A DNA stretch of 64,000 nt from Patescibacteria group bacterium (GTDB taxonomy: Bacteria > Patescibacteriota > Gracilibacteria > UM-FILTER-43-11): the NCBI GenBank assembly GCA_018825145.1, contig JAHJFD010000003.1, forward strand, positions 1 through 64,000, read 5' to 3'. The position numbers were made by a program, and so were the translations under genes. The notes below the pieces were generated by a model. It was not told the origin of the DNA. It did not search any database and saw only the letters and a list, made by a program, of their open reading frames with translations. Shown one piece after another: positions 1 to 11,300 of this stretch (the stretch's first letter is position 1; every line of letters starts with the position of its first letter).

Positions 1-101
1 AGTTAATAAAAATTAGTAAAAACTAATTAAAATAAAAAGAACTTAATTAAATTAAAGTAAATTAATTTAAATTAAGTCGTTCCACATACAAAAACAAAAA
101 C
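1..101. other. AT-rich upstream region of the HTH gene
   Basis: The first ~85 bases are almost pure A/T with repeated TTAATT/AATTAA words, and end at the HTH start codon. I see no gene here. It could hold a promoter for the gene at 102, but the low complexity makes any single -10 choice arbitrary. Confidence 0.5.
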
Positions 102-275
102 ATGCCCGTGGTTGACCGACTTTACACCACCGAACAAGTTGCCAAACTCCTCCAAATCCATCCTCTGACTGTACTGAAATACATCAATTCAGGAAAATTA
201 CGGGCTGTGAAACTGGGACGAGTTTATCGCGTTACCGAAACCAGTCTGCAGAAATTCCTGGATGAGATGACCTAG
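102..275 (+). CDS. small excisionase-family helix-turn-helix DNA-binding protein (57 aa)
   Basis: The 57-residue frame starts ATG and ends TAG. It reads as the MerR-like HTH_17/excisionase fold: a YTTEQVAKLL helix, then IHPLTVLKYINSGKL as the recognition helix, then a wing with KLGRVYRV and a short C-terminal helix. Proteins of this class bind DNA as small regulators, as excision directionality factors, or as the DNA-binding half of larger systems. Nothing integrase-like is visible beside it, so a regulatory role is as likely as excision. It is followed directly by a hairpin terminator and faces the secreted-protein operon tail to tail. The fold is clear from the sequence pattern; the target is unknown. 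Confidence 0.8.
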   Translation: MPVVDRLYTTEQVAKLLQIHPLTVLKYINSGKLRAVKLGRVYRVTETSLQKFLDEMT

Positions 276-315
276 TTAAATTTTCAACATCTGGTTGAAA
301 AGCAAAACAAAAAAT

Positions 316-357
316 GCCAACATTCCCCAGACTTATCGCTCGCTGGGGAATTTTGGC
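316..357. terminator. bidirectional terminator between the HTH gene and the exported-protein operon
   Basis: A perfect 9-bp stem, ATTCCCCAG (322-330) with CTGGGGAAT (343-351), is extended by GCCAA (316-320) with TTGGC (353-357). A-rich sequence lies on the left and T-rich sequence on the right, so it can end transcription from both sides. The minus-strand stop codon at 357-359 abuts it. Confidence 0.8.
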
Positions 358-1826
358 TATTTCTGTTTATTGGCACATTGTTTGGCGGCAAGTTTTTCAA
401 CTTCACGGTACAGAGTCGGGATTCCTTCTCCGGCTGCTTTATTGACGGCTTTGTAGCCACGCTTTATCTGATTGTTCATGTCCCACAGTACATCATCCAT
501 GAAGTAGATTGTTTCTTCAGCCACACTGTCCATAGACATGCTGTAAGTAAAGGCAGTTTCAACGTCTTCGAGGGCAGTTTCATGTTCGCGCTCAAGAGCA
601 AGCTGTCTGTTTATTTTATCCGCGTACGATATCGTTTCAGCGGCGTTGCGGAACCGGTCACACTTGATTATTCCACTTTCCTCCTTTGTCATTTCTTCGT
701 CCTGGCATTTTTCATATTGTTCAATCTGTTCTTTGTTGCATACTCTGAAATAGCCATCTGCCTGGTTAAAAAAGCGGCAGTTTGTTCCCACGTCCTCGGT
801 GTCTGATGGCGGTTGATAATTGGTTGCCGCGTCGTAAAACGGCGTTACGACTCCTACCATGTTCTTAAGAATGTTCCATTGAGTTTTCCAATAGCCAACA
901 AATTTATCCGTGCCGCCTCCTTTAATCACGCTTTGTGGGTTGCCGCCTTCTTTTCCGGCGATTGTCAGTGAAATCTGATTCGCCCTGATCCATTCCCTGG
1001 CTTTTGCGCGGGCATTTGCTTTGGCCATTGCGTAGATATTGCTCCATTTTTCAGCAGAGAATGCTGAATGTCCGCCCACGGTACCTTTCAGAGTTTCCCA
1101 GCTGTTCAGCACTTCTTCTATGGCTTTTTCAAATTCGCCGTCGGGGCAGCCTGTTGCATCTGATGATGAAAAGACGCCAACATTTGAATAATAGTTCAGT
1201 GGCGGATTGCCTTTGGGATCTTCTCCAAAAAAGTATTTGTTGGAGTTGATTGTTACCGCTTTTCCATCCAGCGTAGCCTCAATTTTGGCTTTCGGATCGG
1301 AGCCGTATCTGCGAAGAAGATCCAGTTGGGTGACCAAATAATCATAGTCCTGCATTAGCAGGGAGCCATGGTAAGTGTCCCGGAGCAAATAAGCTTTTAT
1401 CATTTCCGAGCCCACTTTGTCCCGCAATGTTTCCAGGTTCCAGATTTCGTCCCTCAGACAATTACTTATCCACTCTTCGTTGTAGGCGTTGTAGTTAAAA
1501 ATCATAAAAATCGAATCAAGAGGGAACTGAATAAGGGAAGCAAAAGTTGTGTCAAAGACAAGACCCTGGGCCACTTTGGCATCGCCCGCGATGCCCGTCT
1601 CCCTGGATTCCGCGCGTTTGGCCTTGTCATAAGCCTTGATCTGCTCGACTTCTTCCAGAATGCTCTGGGTACCGTTTTGCTCCTGGGAACCCTGAACATG
1701 CTGTCTTATGACAACCACCTGCTGTGACAGTCTGGGGGAATAAAGCGCGAACACGCTTTGCGCCTGGATGCCAAGTCCGATCAGAACTGCAAGGCCGATG
1801 ATGAAGTTTCGCTTTATTTTGTGCAT
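357..1826 (-). CDS. secreted protein of unknown function, last gene of the giant-protein operon (489 aa)
   Basis: I do not recognise a family. The N-terminus is a textbook signal peptide: basic MHKIKR, a hydrophobic core, then a likely cut after SVFA. The mature part is mostly helical and charged, with scattered cysteines, including a CRFF...RVCNKE...EKCQDEE...IIKCDRF cluster around residues 350-395 and a terminal KQCANKQK. The start ATG lies 13 bp inside the end of the upstream gene, so translation is probably coupled. It is the fifth gene of a minus-strand operon of exported proteins and is closed by the terminator at 316-357. A role as an accessory part of the giant surface protein is inferred from operon position only. 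Confidence 0.75.
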   Translation of the reverse strand: MHKIKRNFIIGLAVLIGLGIQAQSVFALYSPRLSQQVVVIRQHVQGSQEQNGTQSILEEVEQIKAYDKAKRAESRETGIAGDAKVAQGLVFDTTFASLIQFPLDSIFMIFNYNAYNEEWISNCLRDEIWNLETLRDKVGSEMIKAYLLRDTYHGSLLMQDYDYLVTQLDLLRRYGSDPKAKIEATLDGKAVTINSNKYFFGEDPKGNPPLNYYSNVGVFSSSDATGCPDGEFEKAIEEVLNSWETLKGTVGGHSAFSAEKWSNIYAMAKANARAKAREWIRANQISLTIAGKEGGNPQSVIKGGGTDKFVGYWKTQWNILKNMVGVVTPFYDAATNYQPPSDTEDVGTNCRFFNQADGYFRVCNKEQIEQYEKCQDEEMTKEESGIIKCDRFRNAAETISYADKINRQLALEREHETALEDVETAFTYSMSMDSVAEETIYFMDDVLWDMNNQIKRGYKAVNKAAGEGIPTLYREVEKLAAKQCANKQK

Positions 1827-3739
1827 TGTTCTTTTTTATCCAGGGCGGTGGAGCTGATCATGCTTTCGTATTTCGACTGAATGGTGGCAAAACTGTCCCT
1901 CATTTGTTCCAGAAGAGGTTTGATTCTTCCTCCCACTTCCTGATCACTGATGACTCCGTTGCTTATCTTAAGCATGTAGGTGTCCTCCATCTTGGCCCTT
2001 CTGTTGTCCTCGGCCTGTTTGGCGGTAACAGCTAGTTCCGCGAGGGGTGACCGTGTTGTTGTGATAGCTGTCTTAGGCGGAGCGTTATCGTTTTGTGATT
2101 TTTCAGTGGCCTCGTTAACTTTCTTAATCGCCTCTTCAATTGTATTTGTTTTTTTGAACTTTGGTTTGGATTTGGTTGCGGTGTTTAGGTTGAATGAAAA
2201 ATTCGGACCCCAGCGGCTGCTGATTCCAAAGGCACTCATTGTGTTCTGCAGAGGTGTAACATTGGTTTCCAGCGCTTTTTCCATGGCATCCACCATGGCG
2301 GTTATGTGGCAGTCCACACAGCCTTCATTCTTGTTGTAGGGTGATAGGGGGCGGTTTTCTTTTATCAGATCTACGCAGAACCATGATTCAATGGCTTCAG
2401 CGATTTCTTTTTTAATCGGATCTTCTTGCCAGTTTTCACCAAAAAGTAAATCCCGCACATCATTAAAAAGTAAATCCCGCACATCATTAGGGTCAGCGCA
2501 GACAGGGAATGGCAGGCATATTACATTTCCGTCCCCGTCTTTTGCGATATGAGTTTTTCCGGCTACGGTTATCTGCAAGGTACTTTCACCGGGTCCGCAT
2601 GGCGGACGCTTACTTTCCGGAAACTGTTTAAGCGTGCCGCCCAGGAACGGTCCGGGGTATTCAGGGCTTTGTGGTACTTCTTCCGGTGGGCCGGCTTCCT
2701 CGCCTGTAATGGCGGCGCCTTTTTTGGGCACACTGCCTGGCGGACACTTTGGCTGGCTTTCCGCGCCGCCTGTTTTTTTAATGTCCTCAGGTTTTTTGAA
2801 GGTAACCGCTTCGGGATCCTTACACATATCATTTGAACCGCTGGCTTCCGTCTGGCAATACTGATTACAGCCGTCGCCGGATTCTGTGTTGCCGTCATCG
2901 CACTGCTCTGCCATCAGCACGTCTACTTCTCCGTTGCCGCAGAGCGGATTTTGGTAATCACTGCCTGGCTCGTCTCCAAGATCGGCTTCCGGATTATCGG
3001 GCAGGACGCAGTCGGGTGGCAGTTCGCCTTCCTCTTCGGTCACTGCAAGGCCCTCTTCTTCAGCTTCTTCGGCAACTTCTTCTTCCGGTGTCACAGCTTC
3101 TTCCGCGGGTGGCTGAGCTGGGGGGACTGCCGCTTCTTCTTCACCCTCTTCTTCACTGGGCGGAAAGGTAAAGACATCGTTCATCCACTGGGCCTTGGAG
3201 CCAAAGAGAACCATTTCGATCAGATTCAGATCCACGATTAGGTCAAAAGGGGCGTCTGATGTCACAGTGCTGATTTGTCCATCCCAATATTGTTCGGAAG
3301 CTTTAAATTTAAATTCCAGGCTTTTTGAGTTCTGCTGAATAATTCTTTCTTTCTCGTAAGTGTTTTTTATATCCGTAAAAATATTCCAGCCGCCAGTTAT
3401 CTGTCCCGTGGATTTTCCAGAAGGCAGGCAGGCGTCCTGAACGGCTTCAGGAAGTTCCGCTTTTTCATCTTCCGTGTAATCTTTGATGGTGAGGCAAATC
3501 GTGTTATCCAATATTGCTTTGATAATATCCTCATCCATATCGAATTGCGTGGATAATATTTCGATAAGATCATCATCGAAATCCTCACTGTCGTCTTGCC
3601 GGATACCACAGTAAATTCCTTTGTACATAGTATCGATGGAATTCGGGTTGCAAACGTCTGCCGCTTCTGCATGGGGGCTGAGCAGAGCAAAAGCGGATAA
3701 AACCAGGAGTCCTGTGATGAGCTTGCGTACGATTTTCAC
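1814..3739 (-). CDS. secreted acidic protein with a DUF4215-type cysteine-rich repeat (641 aa)
   Basis: The protein has a signal peptide (MKIVRKLITGLLVLSAFALL, likely cut after HAEA). A strongly acidic Glu/Pro/Ala linker spans about residues 195-240. Next comes one Myxococcus-type cysteine-rich repeat of the DUF4215 kind, CGNGEVD...EQCDDGN...GDGCNQYC, near residues 265-295. The second half has a CVDCH motif and a helical tail. Such repeats are known in secreted, disulfide-stabilised bacterial proteins. The gene sits 9 bp after the 263-residue gene and overlaps the next by 13 bp. An in-frame 24-bp tandem duplication at 2441-2488 gives a doubled NDVRDLLF. CVDCH resembles half of a haem c motif (CxxCH) exactly, but a single one in this context is weak evidence for haem. 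Function unknown. Confidence 0.75.
   Translation of the reverse strand: MKIVRKLITGLLVLSAFALLSPHAEAADVCNPNSIDTMYKGIYCGIRQDDSEDFDDDLIEILSTQFDMDEDIIKAILDNTICLTIKDYTEDEKAELPEAVQDACLPSGKSTGQITGGWNIFTDIKNTYEKERIIQQNSKSLEFKFKASEQYWDGQISTVTSDAPFDLIVDLNLIEMVLFGSKAQWMNDVFTFPPSEEEGEEEAAVPPAQPPAEEAVTPEEEVAEEAEEEGLAVTEEEGELPPDCVLPDNPEADLGDEPGSDYQNPLCGNGEVDVLMAEQCDDGNTESGDGCNQYCQTEASGSNDMCKDPEAVTFKKPEDIKKTGGAESQPKCPPGSVPKKGAAITGEEAGPPEEVPQSPEYPGPFLGGTLKQFPESKRPPCGPGESTLQITVAGKTHIAKDGDGNVICLPFPVCADPNDVRDLLFNDVRDLLFGENWQEDPIKKEIAEAIESWFCVDLIKENRPLSPYNKNEGCVDCHITAMVDAMEKALETNVTPLQNTMSAFGISSRWGPNFSFNLNTATKSKPKFKKTNTIEEAIKKVNEATEKSQNDNAPPKTAITTTRSPLAELAVTAKQAEDNRRAKMEDTYMLKISNGVISDQEVGGRIKPLLEQMRDSFATIQSKYESMISSTALDKKEQCTK
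2441..2488 (-). repeat. 24-bp perfect tandem duplication inside the 641-aa secreted protein
   Basis: The 24-base unit starting at 2441 is repeated without change from 2465 to 2488. It is in frame and duplicates eight residues, NDVRDLLF. Complete identity of the copies indicates a recent replication slip. Confidence 0.95.
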
Positions 3740-3748
3740 TTATAGTGG

Positions 3749-4540
3749 TTAACTTACACTGGCGTCTTCCAGCTGGCCGGGAAGAGGTTCAATAACGTTT
3801 CTCAGGTCTTCCAGCGCCCGTCGGTATTTGTCTAAGAATTTAAGGGTGCATTGAAAATGAACATGCATCACAAAAGACAGACGAAGTTCTTTTAAGGAAG
3901 TAAACATCAGATCAATAGCCATCAATGAACTGTCCACTTCCAGCTTTGTTTGTCTTTTTACTGTTTCAAGGTTTGCGCTTTTGATTTTGATCGCCGCCAG
4001 CTGATTGACCGGTTTCCCGTCTTCATCGGTGATCACACCTGTTCCTTTGAACTGATCACCAAGGGTTTGCAGGTAGTTCCGGTAGTCGGCATGGGTCTGC
4101 AAAATAGGATCCAGCAGTTGACCCGGTTCGGTTTTCTGTATGACATTTTTCAGTTCCTTGGGTGTCAGGCAGGCCTGATCAGGTGACATCCAGTCTATAA
4201 GCGGACTCACGACTGGAATCCCGCCGGTATTTGTAGTATTGGCGGCCATAGTGCCGCTTTGTTCAACTCCTTCACTTTGCAGGATTTCGTTTATAGCAAA
4301 TTGAAAAATACAGCCCACGTAATCATGATGTGCAATCTGAGCCTTTTCAAAGGCATCTTCATAAGCAAACTGATTTTTAGTTTCCGTTTCACTCCAGACT
4401 TTCATCAGTTCATCATATTTTGGTTTTTTGTCTTTGCAGGCCTTTTCTGGCTCTGTTTCAGCATAGCTTATAGGCAGGCCTATATTCAGAGTCAGAATGA
4501 AGACAAGAAGGAATCCGATGATTTTATTGATGAGTTTCAT
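3749..4540 (-). CDS. secreted helical protein of unknown function (263 aa)
   Basis: The signal peptide has a long hydrophobic core ending ...GLPISYA, followed by an acidic, lysine-rich mature start. The body is predicted helical by eye, with few cysteines (KACKDKK, VGCIF, QACLT, FQCTL). Its overall pattern resembles the gene just upstream (4547-5371): similar length, an early conserved Cys, a middle segment on a short loop, and a helical C-terminus with a late Cys-containing helix. The two may be diverged paralogues, which is an impression, not an alignment. It lies 6 bp after that gene and 9 bp before the next, so all are surely co-transcribed. Unknown function; an envelope-located partner of the giant protein is the best guess. 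Confidence 0.75.
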   Translation of the reverse strand: MKLINKIIGFLLVFILTLNIGLPISYAETEPEKACKDKKPKYDELMKVWSETETKNQFAYEDAFEKAQIAHHDYVGCIFQFAINEILQSEGVEQSGTMAANTTNTGGIPVVSPLIDWMSPDQACLTPKELKNVIQKTEPGQLLDPILQTHADYRNYLQTLGDQFKGTGVITDEDGKPVNQLAAIKIKSANLETVKRQTKLEVDSSLMAIDLMFTSLKELRLSFVMHVHFQCTLKFLDKYRRALEDLRNVIEPLPGQLEDASVS

Positions 4541-4546
4541 ATTTTG

Positions 4547-5371
4547 TTAGTCACATTTGGCGGCATAACACGAGAAGCGTGAATCCAACTGTTGCAGAAA
4601 GTTATCCAGGTAGCCCACATGCATTTCCATCTCGTGCATTTTGGGAAGAATTGTGCCAAGTTTACGTTCCAGGGCGCTCGCTTTCTGGTCGGCGTTGGCT
4701 TTTTTCAGAACGTTCTCCAGTGTCACAAAGGCGTTGGAAAACTCAGGGCAAAGGGCTTCATCAACGTCGGCCGGACAGCCAAAATTCAATTCCAAAGCCC
4801 TTTTGCAGCCATCATAATTACTTTTGGCGGCACTAATGTTGGGGCTTCGGTTATCGTTGGAGTCTGTCATGCATCGGGGGAAGAAATTGATTTTATTTTC
4901 CGTTATAGTGTCTTTTCCCAATGTGTTTAAAAATTTATTATATTCACTTTCCATTCTCAGGTTATCCGCCTTCTGACATCCTGGTACCACGCCTAAATGT
5001 TCGCTTGTAAGACCTGTCCCTATGGAGCTTTCAATCGGTGCATGGCCGCTATACTGAACGGCGCGGCAAATGTATTCCAGCCAGCAATTATAAGTTCTCA
5101 GATTTTCATAGCCATCCTCCACCATTTCACTGGCTGGTATTTCCTGATCTACCAATTGCTGTAAATTTGCCTGCCAGTCCCGTTTGACGGCTTCCATGGC
5201 TTCATTGTAATCAATACAACAAGTATTGGAGGTGGTTGTACCTTTGCAGATTTCCGCAAATTGTGAATCCTCGGGGCCGGGCGGTTCCGAATGGGTGACT
5301 ATGTCCCAGCTCAGCACTCCGTACAGAACACAGAGCGTGGCAGCGACGATGGTAAGATGGAATTTTTTCAT
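4547..5371 (-). CDS. cysteine-rich exported protein of unknown function (274 aa)
   Basis: The N-terminus (MKKFHLTIVAATLCVLYGVL) is a signal peptide or signal anchor. The mature part has about a dozen cysteines, including a TCC pair, YICRA, PGCQK, PRCMT, DGCKR, FGCPAD, LCPEF and a final SCYAAKCD. That many cysteines in an exported protein suggests disulfide bonds. The start ATG is 2 bp after the stop of the giant gene, so the two are translationally linked and likely made in fixed ratio. I do not recognise the family. Confidence 0.75.
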   Translation of the reverse strand: MKKFHLTIVAATLCVLYGVLSWDIVTHSEPPGPEDSQFAEICKGTTTSNTCCIDYNEAMEAVKRDWQANLQQLVDQEIPASEMVEDGYENLRTYNCWLEYICRAVQYSGHAPIESSIGTGLTSEHLGVVPGCQKADNLRMESEYNKFLNTLGKDTITENKINFFPRCMTDSNDNRSPNISAAKSNYDGCKRALELNFGCPADVDEALCPEFSNAFVTLENVLKKANADQKASALERKLGTILPKMHEMEMHVGYLDNFLQQLDSRFSCYAAKCD

Positions 5372-5373
5372 AT

Positions 5374-8300
5374 TTATTTGCTTATGGTGACTTCCGCGCT
5401 TTGGCCAAACAGTATTTCGTGAGTTTTAATATCCGTAATAGCTGTCATAAAGGCGTCATCCGCCACGAGGTCACTGGCAAAATCAATCAGAGCGCAAAGT
5501 TCGCCGGGACTAATGTACACTCCGGAGGTTTTTTCAGGGAAACCGTCATTCAGTTCCGGGCATCCGTCCTCGTCGTCCACGCCATCCAGGTCTTCCGGAA
5601 CGGGTGGGCACAGGTCGGTCACTTCACAGACATCACCGTAACTGTTTTTATCACCATCCAGTTGATCCGGATTTATTACAAAGACACAGTTGTCGTCTTT
5701 ATCAGTTAACTTTGTCCGGTCAAACAGGCCGCTCTGGTCAAAGGCGCAGATAGGATTCAGGATGCCGTCATTGTCAATGTCCGTGTCACAGACGTCCCGT
5801 ATGCCGTCGCCGTCAGTGTCTTTTATGTTGGGGTTGTCGGCGCAGGCGCAAAAAATCTCTTCATCACAGGCATTGCCGGCGGTATCTTCGTCAAAGTCAG
5901 TCTGATCGGCGTTTTTGACGAAAATACAATTGTCCCCCGGTTCACCTAGTTCAGCCAGTCCGGCGGCTAACAGTTCCGTGTCTACCTCACCTGTGTCAGT
6001 GATGAAGCAGAGTGGATTTAATATGCCATCGTTATCAATATCCATATCACAAATATCGCGAATACCGTCGCCATCCGTATCGGCAGGCCATGGGTTGTCA
6101 AAACATGGGCAGGCCCTTTCGGCGTCGGGCACCAGCATGTCCATGTCATGGGTCATTTCCCACCAGTCGGGTACGCTGTCTTTATCTGTATCCACAAACC
6201 GGCATTTCATTAAGTCTTTAACTCCTGCCGCCATAAAGGCGAATTCGCCTCTTGTAATCTGTTCATCCGGAATTACCAGGCCAAAATTCGCTTTAATCAA
6301 TCCCATTTGAACAGCCGTGTAAACGTAATCCACGTACCAGGCATAATCCGGCACGTCCACAAAGGCGCTTTCAGGCGCTTCGGTTATTTCAAGGCCCGAT
6401 TGGCGCAAAAGTACCGCCGCCGCTTCCGCCCGGCTGATATTGCGTTCGGGCTTGAAAAGGCCATCCCCATAACCGGTAATCATGCCCAGTTCTTTTGCGA
6501 TGGAAATGCAGTAGAAATACCATGAAGGCAAACTGACATCGGGGAAAGGATTGGTGTTGTATCTTGCTTTTTGCGGCTGGGTCGGATTGGCGCAGTCGAT
6601 ACAATTCGTTACGCCCAGCGCGATCTTGATAAACTCAGCGCGAGTCAATTTTTGGTCAGGTTTAAAGGTGTTGTCCTCGTAACCGCTGATCACCCTGCTC
6701 TTGTACAGGTCCAGAATCTGCTTGAAGAACGGATGGTCTTCGGCGACGTCCGGGAAAGGACTGCCTTCGGCCTCACGCGGTTTTTCATATTCAAACTGAA
6801 ACTGCGGCACAGGAGGCGAAGCAGAGCTGGACTGGGCAAAGGCAGTTGCGGCCACCGGCAAAAATCCGATCTGAGTATTCAGACTGTTCATGCTTGTGGA
6901 ACTGTCGATCTGCAGATTGTCAAAATCGGCCTGAATAAATACGTCAAATACGGGTTTTCCGTCATTTGTGGTGATCTGGAAAATGTAAGGGTCTTTCGTC
7001 GAGTCTTTGTTCTTAATCTTCAGATCAAAACCAGCCTGCATCATTCGGATTGTGCCGTCTTTGTCCACCAGGGCAACGTTGGTCTGTGAACCTTCGTCAA
7101 AAATGGCGACTCCGCCCGGGAAGCTGGGGCCGTATTCCGGAATATTAGCCGCCACAATATTATCTCCTGCATGCGCGTCGCCTACCGTAGTTCCGCTGTC
7201 TGCCACGTTATCGGCTGTCAGCTGGGAATTCACAATAGTGACATCGTTATCCGCGGCGGCAATGTAATAAACATTACCCAGAATTTTTTCTGTTTCCTTA
7301 TGAATTACGGCTATGTGGGTGGGGGTCGTGGTTCCGGCAGGCACTGCCAGGATGTCATAATCAGGATCATTTATTGTGATCAGGCCGGTACCCGGTTCCA
7401 CCTGAATTTTTGTGTCCGCTGTCTGATCTTTTAACACAATAGGACTGGGGTCCAGGATTTCAAAACCTTCAATGTGGTAAGAGCCTGCTGAATCAATGGA
7501 ATAATAACTCTGATTTTCGCCCAGGGCGGGGCTGGTGGGCGTTTTCTTCAGAATGCCGACATTCTTCCAGGTTCCCAGCCTTTTGCGGAAGACGCTGAAA
7601 GGTATGTTCGACAAGTCATCCCCTTCCGCCTGCTTTATGGGCGTCATGTTGCCGGCGACAATTCCGTCTTTAATCAGCTCAGGATCCAGACTGATGGTCG
7701 GAACGTAAACATTGACGGTAAATGTTTTTTCATATTTTTCAAAGCCATCGTCACCGATATCCTGAGTCGCGACCAATTTAATCTGAAATGATTTTTCTTC
7801 TTCCTGCGCCGGAATAACCAGGGTATCGCCTACCGTAGGAGTCAGTCGGTTGGTTTCCGGATTAATGAACCAGTAATACTTATAAGTGCCTGCCAGATCC
7901 ACAAAAATTTCACTGGCCCGGATCGTCTTTTTCTTGAAGATCGGCATGTAATATGTGTCAGTTTGGCTCACGTCGATCGGCTTGGCGTCACTTGCGTAAA
8001 TCTGGGGTGCCAGAATTTCATTCTGATTGTAAGTGGCGATGTCGGCATATTTATCAAACCAGGTCAATTTGATCTGATAATAACCGTTTTCCATGGCCAT
8101 GCTGTAAGAAGATCCTTCCAGTTGGTCAAAGTAAACGGCTTTGTTTTCGTTTACTTTTATGTAGGCGTTGCTGATGGTGGGGAAGCGGATTTCTTTTGCT
8201 CCGGTGACAATATTTTTTGGGCTCACGCCGAATCTTTTGGCGGCCATTTCCTTATCAGTCAGACTGGTAACCAAAGTGCCGAAACTGATGACTTCGCCGT

Positions 8301-11300
8301 TTGCCGTTACTTCGGGGGCCAGACCTTCTTCGTTGGGTGGAAGCAAAATAATTTTGGTATCGGCCAGTTGGTTATTCTGTTTATTTGCGTCATAACCGCT
8401 GATGGTACGCTCGAGTTCAATGCCGTAACCATACAGGTCGGGGTGGGCGGTGGGGGTCCATGTAAAAGTGGAGGCGCCGTTTTCGGTGAAGGTAGTCTGC
8501 AGCATGTTTACAGCTTCTTTCGGTTCTTCCGTTATCCGGAGATCTTTGGTTATTTCATCGAAACTGAAACGCCTTGGATTGGAGCTATCGGTATTTTTAT
8601 CACTGTCAGACAGGATCAGGTCCCGCTTCAGGTAAAGTCCTGTGCCGTCGCTGTAGATCAGGTTTCCGTTGGGCATAAAAAGAGTTTCAGAAGTGGCGCG
8701 GAAATCAAGGTGCGGAATCACCGGAACAGGGCTTTCGGTAATAGGGTCCGGCAGGCATAGGGCGGCACCACATCGGTTGGCCAGCCCCGCGACAGGTGGA
8801 ACTTCCTGAGTGCCTCCCTGTCCTGTTGTTCTTTCAACCTGCTTCTGCAGTTCCATAAGCCCTTTGTCTACCGGGTTCTCATTGCTCTTATCAATTTCCA
8901 CGGGCGGCAGAGCGTTGGTGAAGACTTTTGCCTCGTTATTTTCCGGGGTGATTTTTACGTCAGCCAGTTCGTAAGGTGAAAAATTATCGGGCGCGACTCC
9001 GGCTATGGCGTTCAGGTCTTTCACGTGTTTCAGTCCTTCCGCTTCGGCCAGTAACTGGTCGCTCTGCCTGATCATCTGTTCCTGCATCATTTTGAGCTTG
9101 TCGATTGTGGTTTCACGGGGGGTAGGCAGGTAATCGGCCACACCAAATTGTTTTTTCAGCACCGTGTAATCCACGGGAGTTCTTTTGTTCACTTTTTTGA
9201 TTTCGTCAGTAATCTGGGTTAGCAGTGATTTGATTTCCTGGCCTTGTGGCGTCGCGAGAATTTGTCTGGCGTATTCTTCTTCGGAAATCTGCGGCGTCAT
9301 TGTTTGAGACGCTTGTGCGATAATTTTATTTTCTTTCGGCAATTCAGGGCTAAGTACAGCGCTGGCGGCATTACTGCCGAAGTATTTTTGCTTGTTTTCT
9401 TTGCAGTCGTCCCAATGGCGCAGGCACGCGTACAATCTTTGTAATACTGTGGGCCCCTGGCTTTCGGCCAGATGCAGTTTTTCGGCTATCAGGTTAAGCA
9501 CTTCCTGCATGTCATCACCAAAGTTGCCTTCGGCGACATATTCCAAAATGGGGATAGCGGGTATAAGATAATTTAGACCCTGAATCCAGTCCTTGTTTTC
9601 GTCAAACCATTTTTGAATGTCCTGCGCGGCCTGGCCACTCCATTTGTTGATCGTTTCGTTGGCTTTTCGGATGGCTTTGTAGTAATCTTCGTAACTAAAT
9701 TCGATTCCGTTTTCGTCGGCGAATTCCTGCCATTCGGCTTCTTTGTCTCTTAGCCATTTGTCCGCTTCCGCCATCGGGTCTCCTACGTTTTTGTCGATCC
9801 AACCCTGCACGTATTCGTCAAAGGCCGCTTCGAAGTCGGCAGCAACTTTTGCCATTGCGGCTTCAGCTTCATCGAGTTTTTCCTGAATCTTCTTTTCCAT
9901 AATTTCCATATAGTCGGCGTACGCTTTATTCATAGCGTCGGGAATGGCTTTTATCCAGCCATTCCAGGTTTCAGAAGCTTCTTCCAGCGGTTTAGAGATA
10001 ATATTCAGCCTCAGGCCGATATAAATAACAGTTTCAATTCTTATTTCGTTAAAGCCTAAGTCGAAGAGCGCGATATTTGGTAGTTGAATTTTCAGAAGAT
10101 CCAGCGGAATCAGATAGGCGGACCGGTTGGTCAATAGCTTGATCTGATCGCCGAGCATCCTTTCGGGAATCGGCGCGAAGGATTTCTTCATAATGCACCA
10201 GATCTGCAGAATTTTTTCGATAATGGGGATGATAATTTCAAAGGCTATACCAATGTCCGGCAACTTTGGCGGGGCCGGCAAGGTTGGCAAATCAATCGTT
10301 GGCAATGGCGGAAGCGGCGGCAAATCAGGCAGTTCCGGCAGTTTGGGTAAAATAGGTAAAGGCGGCAAGGTAAGCAAAAGGCTAATATTCGGAAAATCAG
10401 GCAGTCTTATGTAAGGGAGCGGCGGAAGCGGAATAGGTTTTGGCCGGAGCTTCAGAATGGGTAATTCGATATTGATGGCCGCATCTAAATTCGACATATC
10501 GAAAACAATATCCGGAATTTTTGGGAACACGATTATCGGAATATCGGGCAGGATCAGGCCAAGAAGCATCCACCAGCCAAAGTCGGCCCAGCGTTCGTTT
10601 GTGCAAATATCACAATTCGCGTCAAAGTCTATAAACAGGTCAAACAAATCTTTAATGTTTTTGATGATTTCGATAATGGTCAAAATAAGTTCAGCCCACG
10701 AGACCATTTGCTGCTGAATAGTTGCCAGCCAGCCCCCCATCATCTGCGCGATCACGTTCAGGTAGCAGGCGACAGACCTTATGTAATCGGCCAGCTGTTG
10801 TTTGAATTTCACCAGCTGCTTAGGAAAGGCAAGATAAGACTGCAGAACCTCAATGTTTTGTTTAACGCTGTTGATTAGTGGATCAAAGTTTACGCCGAAC
10901 ATTTCAGCTAATTTGGAACCAGCGCAACTGGCGCTGTTTTTGGCAAAACTTGTGGCGTCGGTGGCGTCCGGCTGTTCAGCGCATGTTAATTCTTCCCACT
11001 TGTCCTTCACGCGGTCATATTCGCGTTCGTAATAAATAACCCAGTCCTGAGCCTGCATTATCCATGCCTGAATTTCGGCGGCGGACAGCCACGGAATATC
11101 AAACTGAATCGGTTTTTCCGTCAGTTTCACCAAAGGCAGAGTGCTGGCCACGTCGTACAGGCCTTCCAGGGCGTTCAGGTTGTAAATCGAGGCCTGGGTT
11201 TCCACGGCGTTCATGTACTTAAGGGCTTTGGAGCCGCTAAGGTCGTCAAGGGCACCACGGGTGCTGGGGCCTAAATTGCTGATGACTTCTTTGGCTGTTT

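Noticed and set aside
2280-2340. Haem c binding at the CVDCH motif of the 641-aa protein
   Set aside because: A single CxxCH in an unrecognised cysteine-containing secreted protein, with no maturation genes nearby, is not enough to call a cytochrome.
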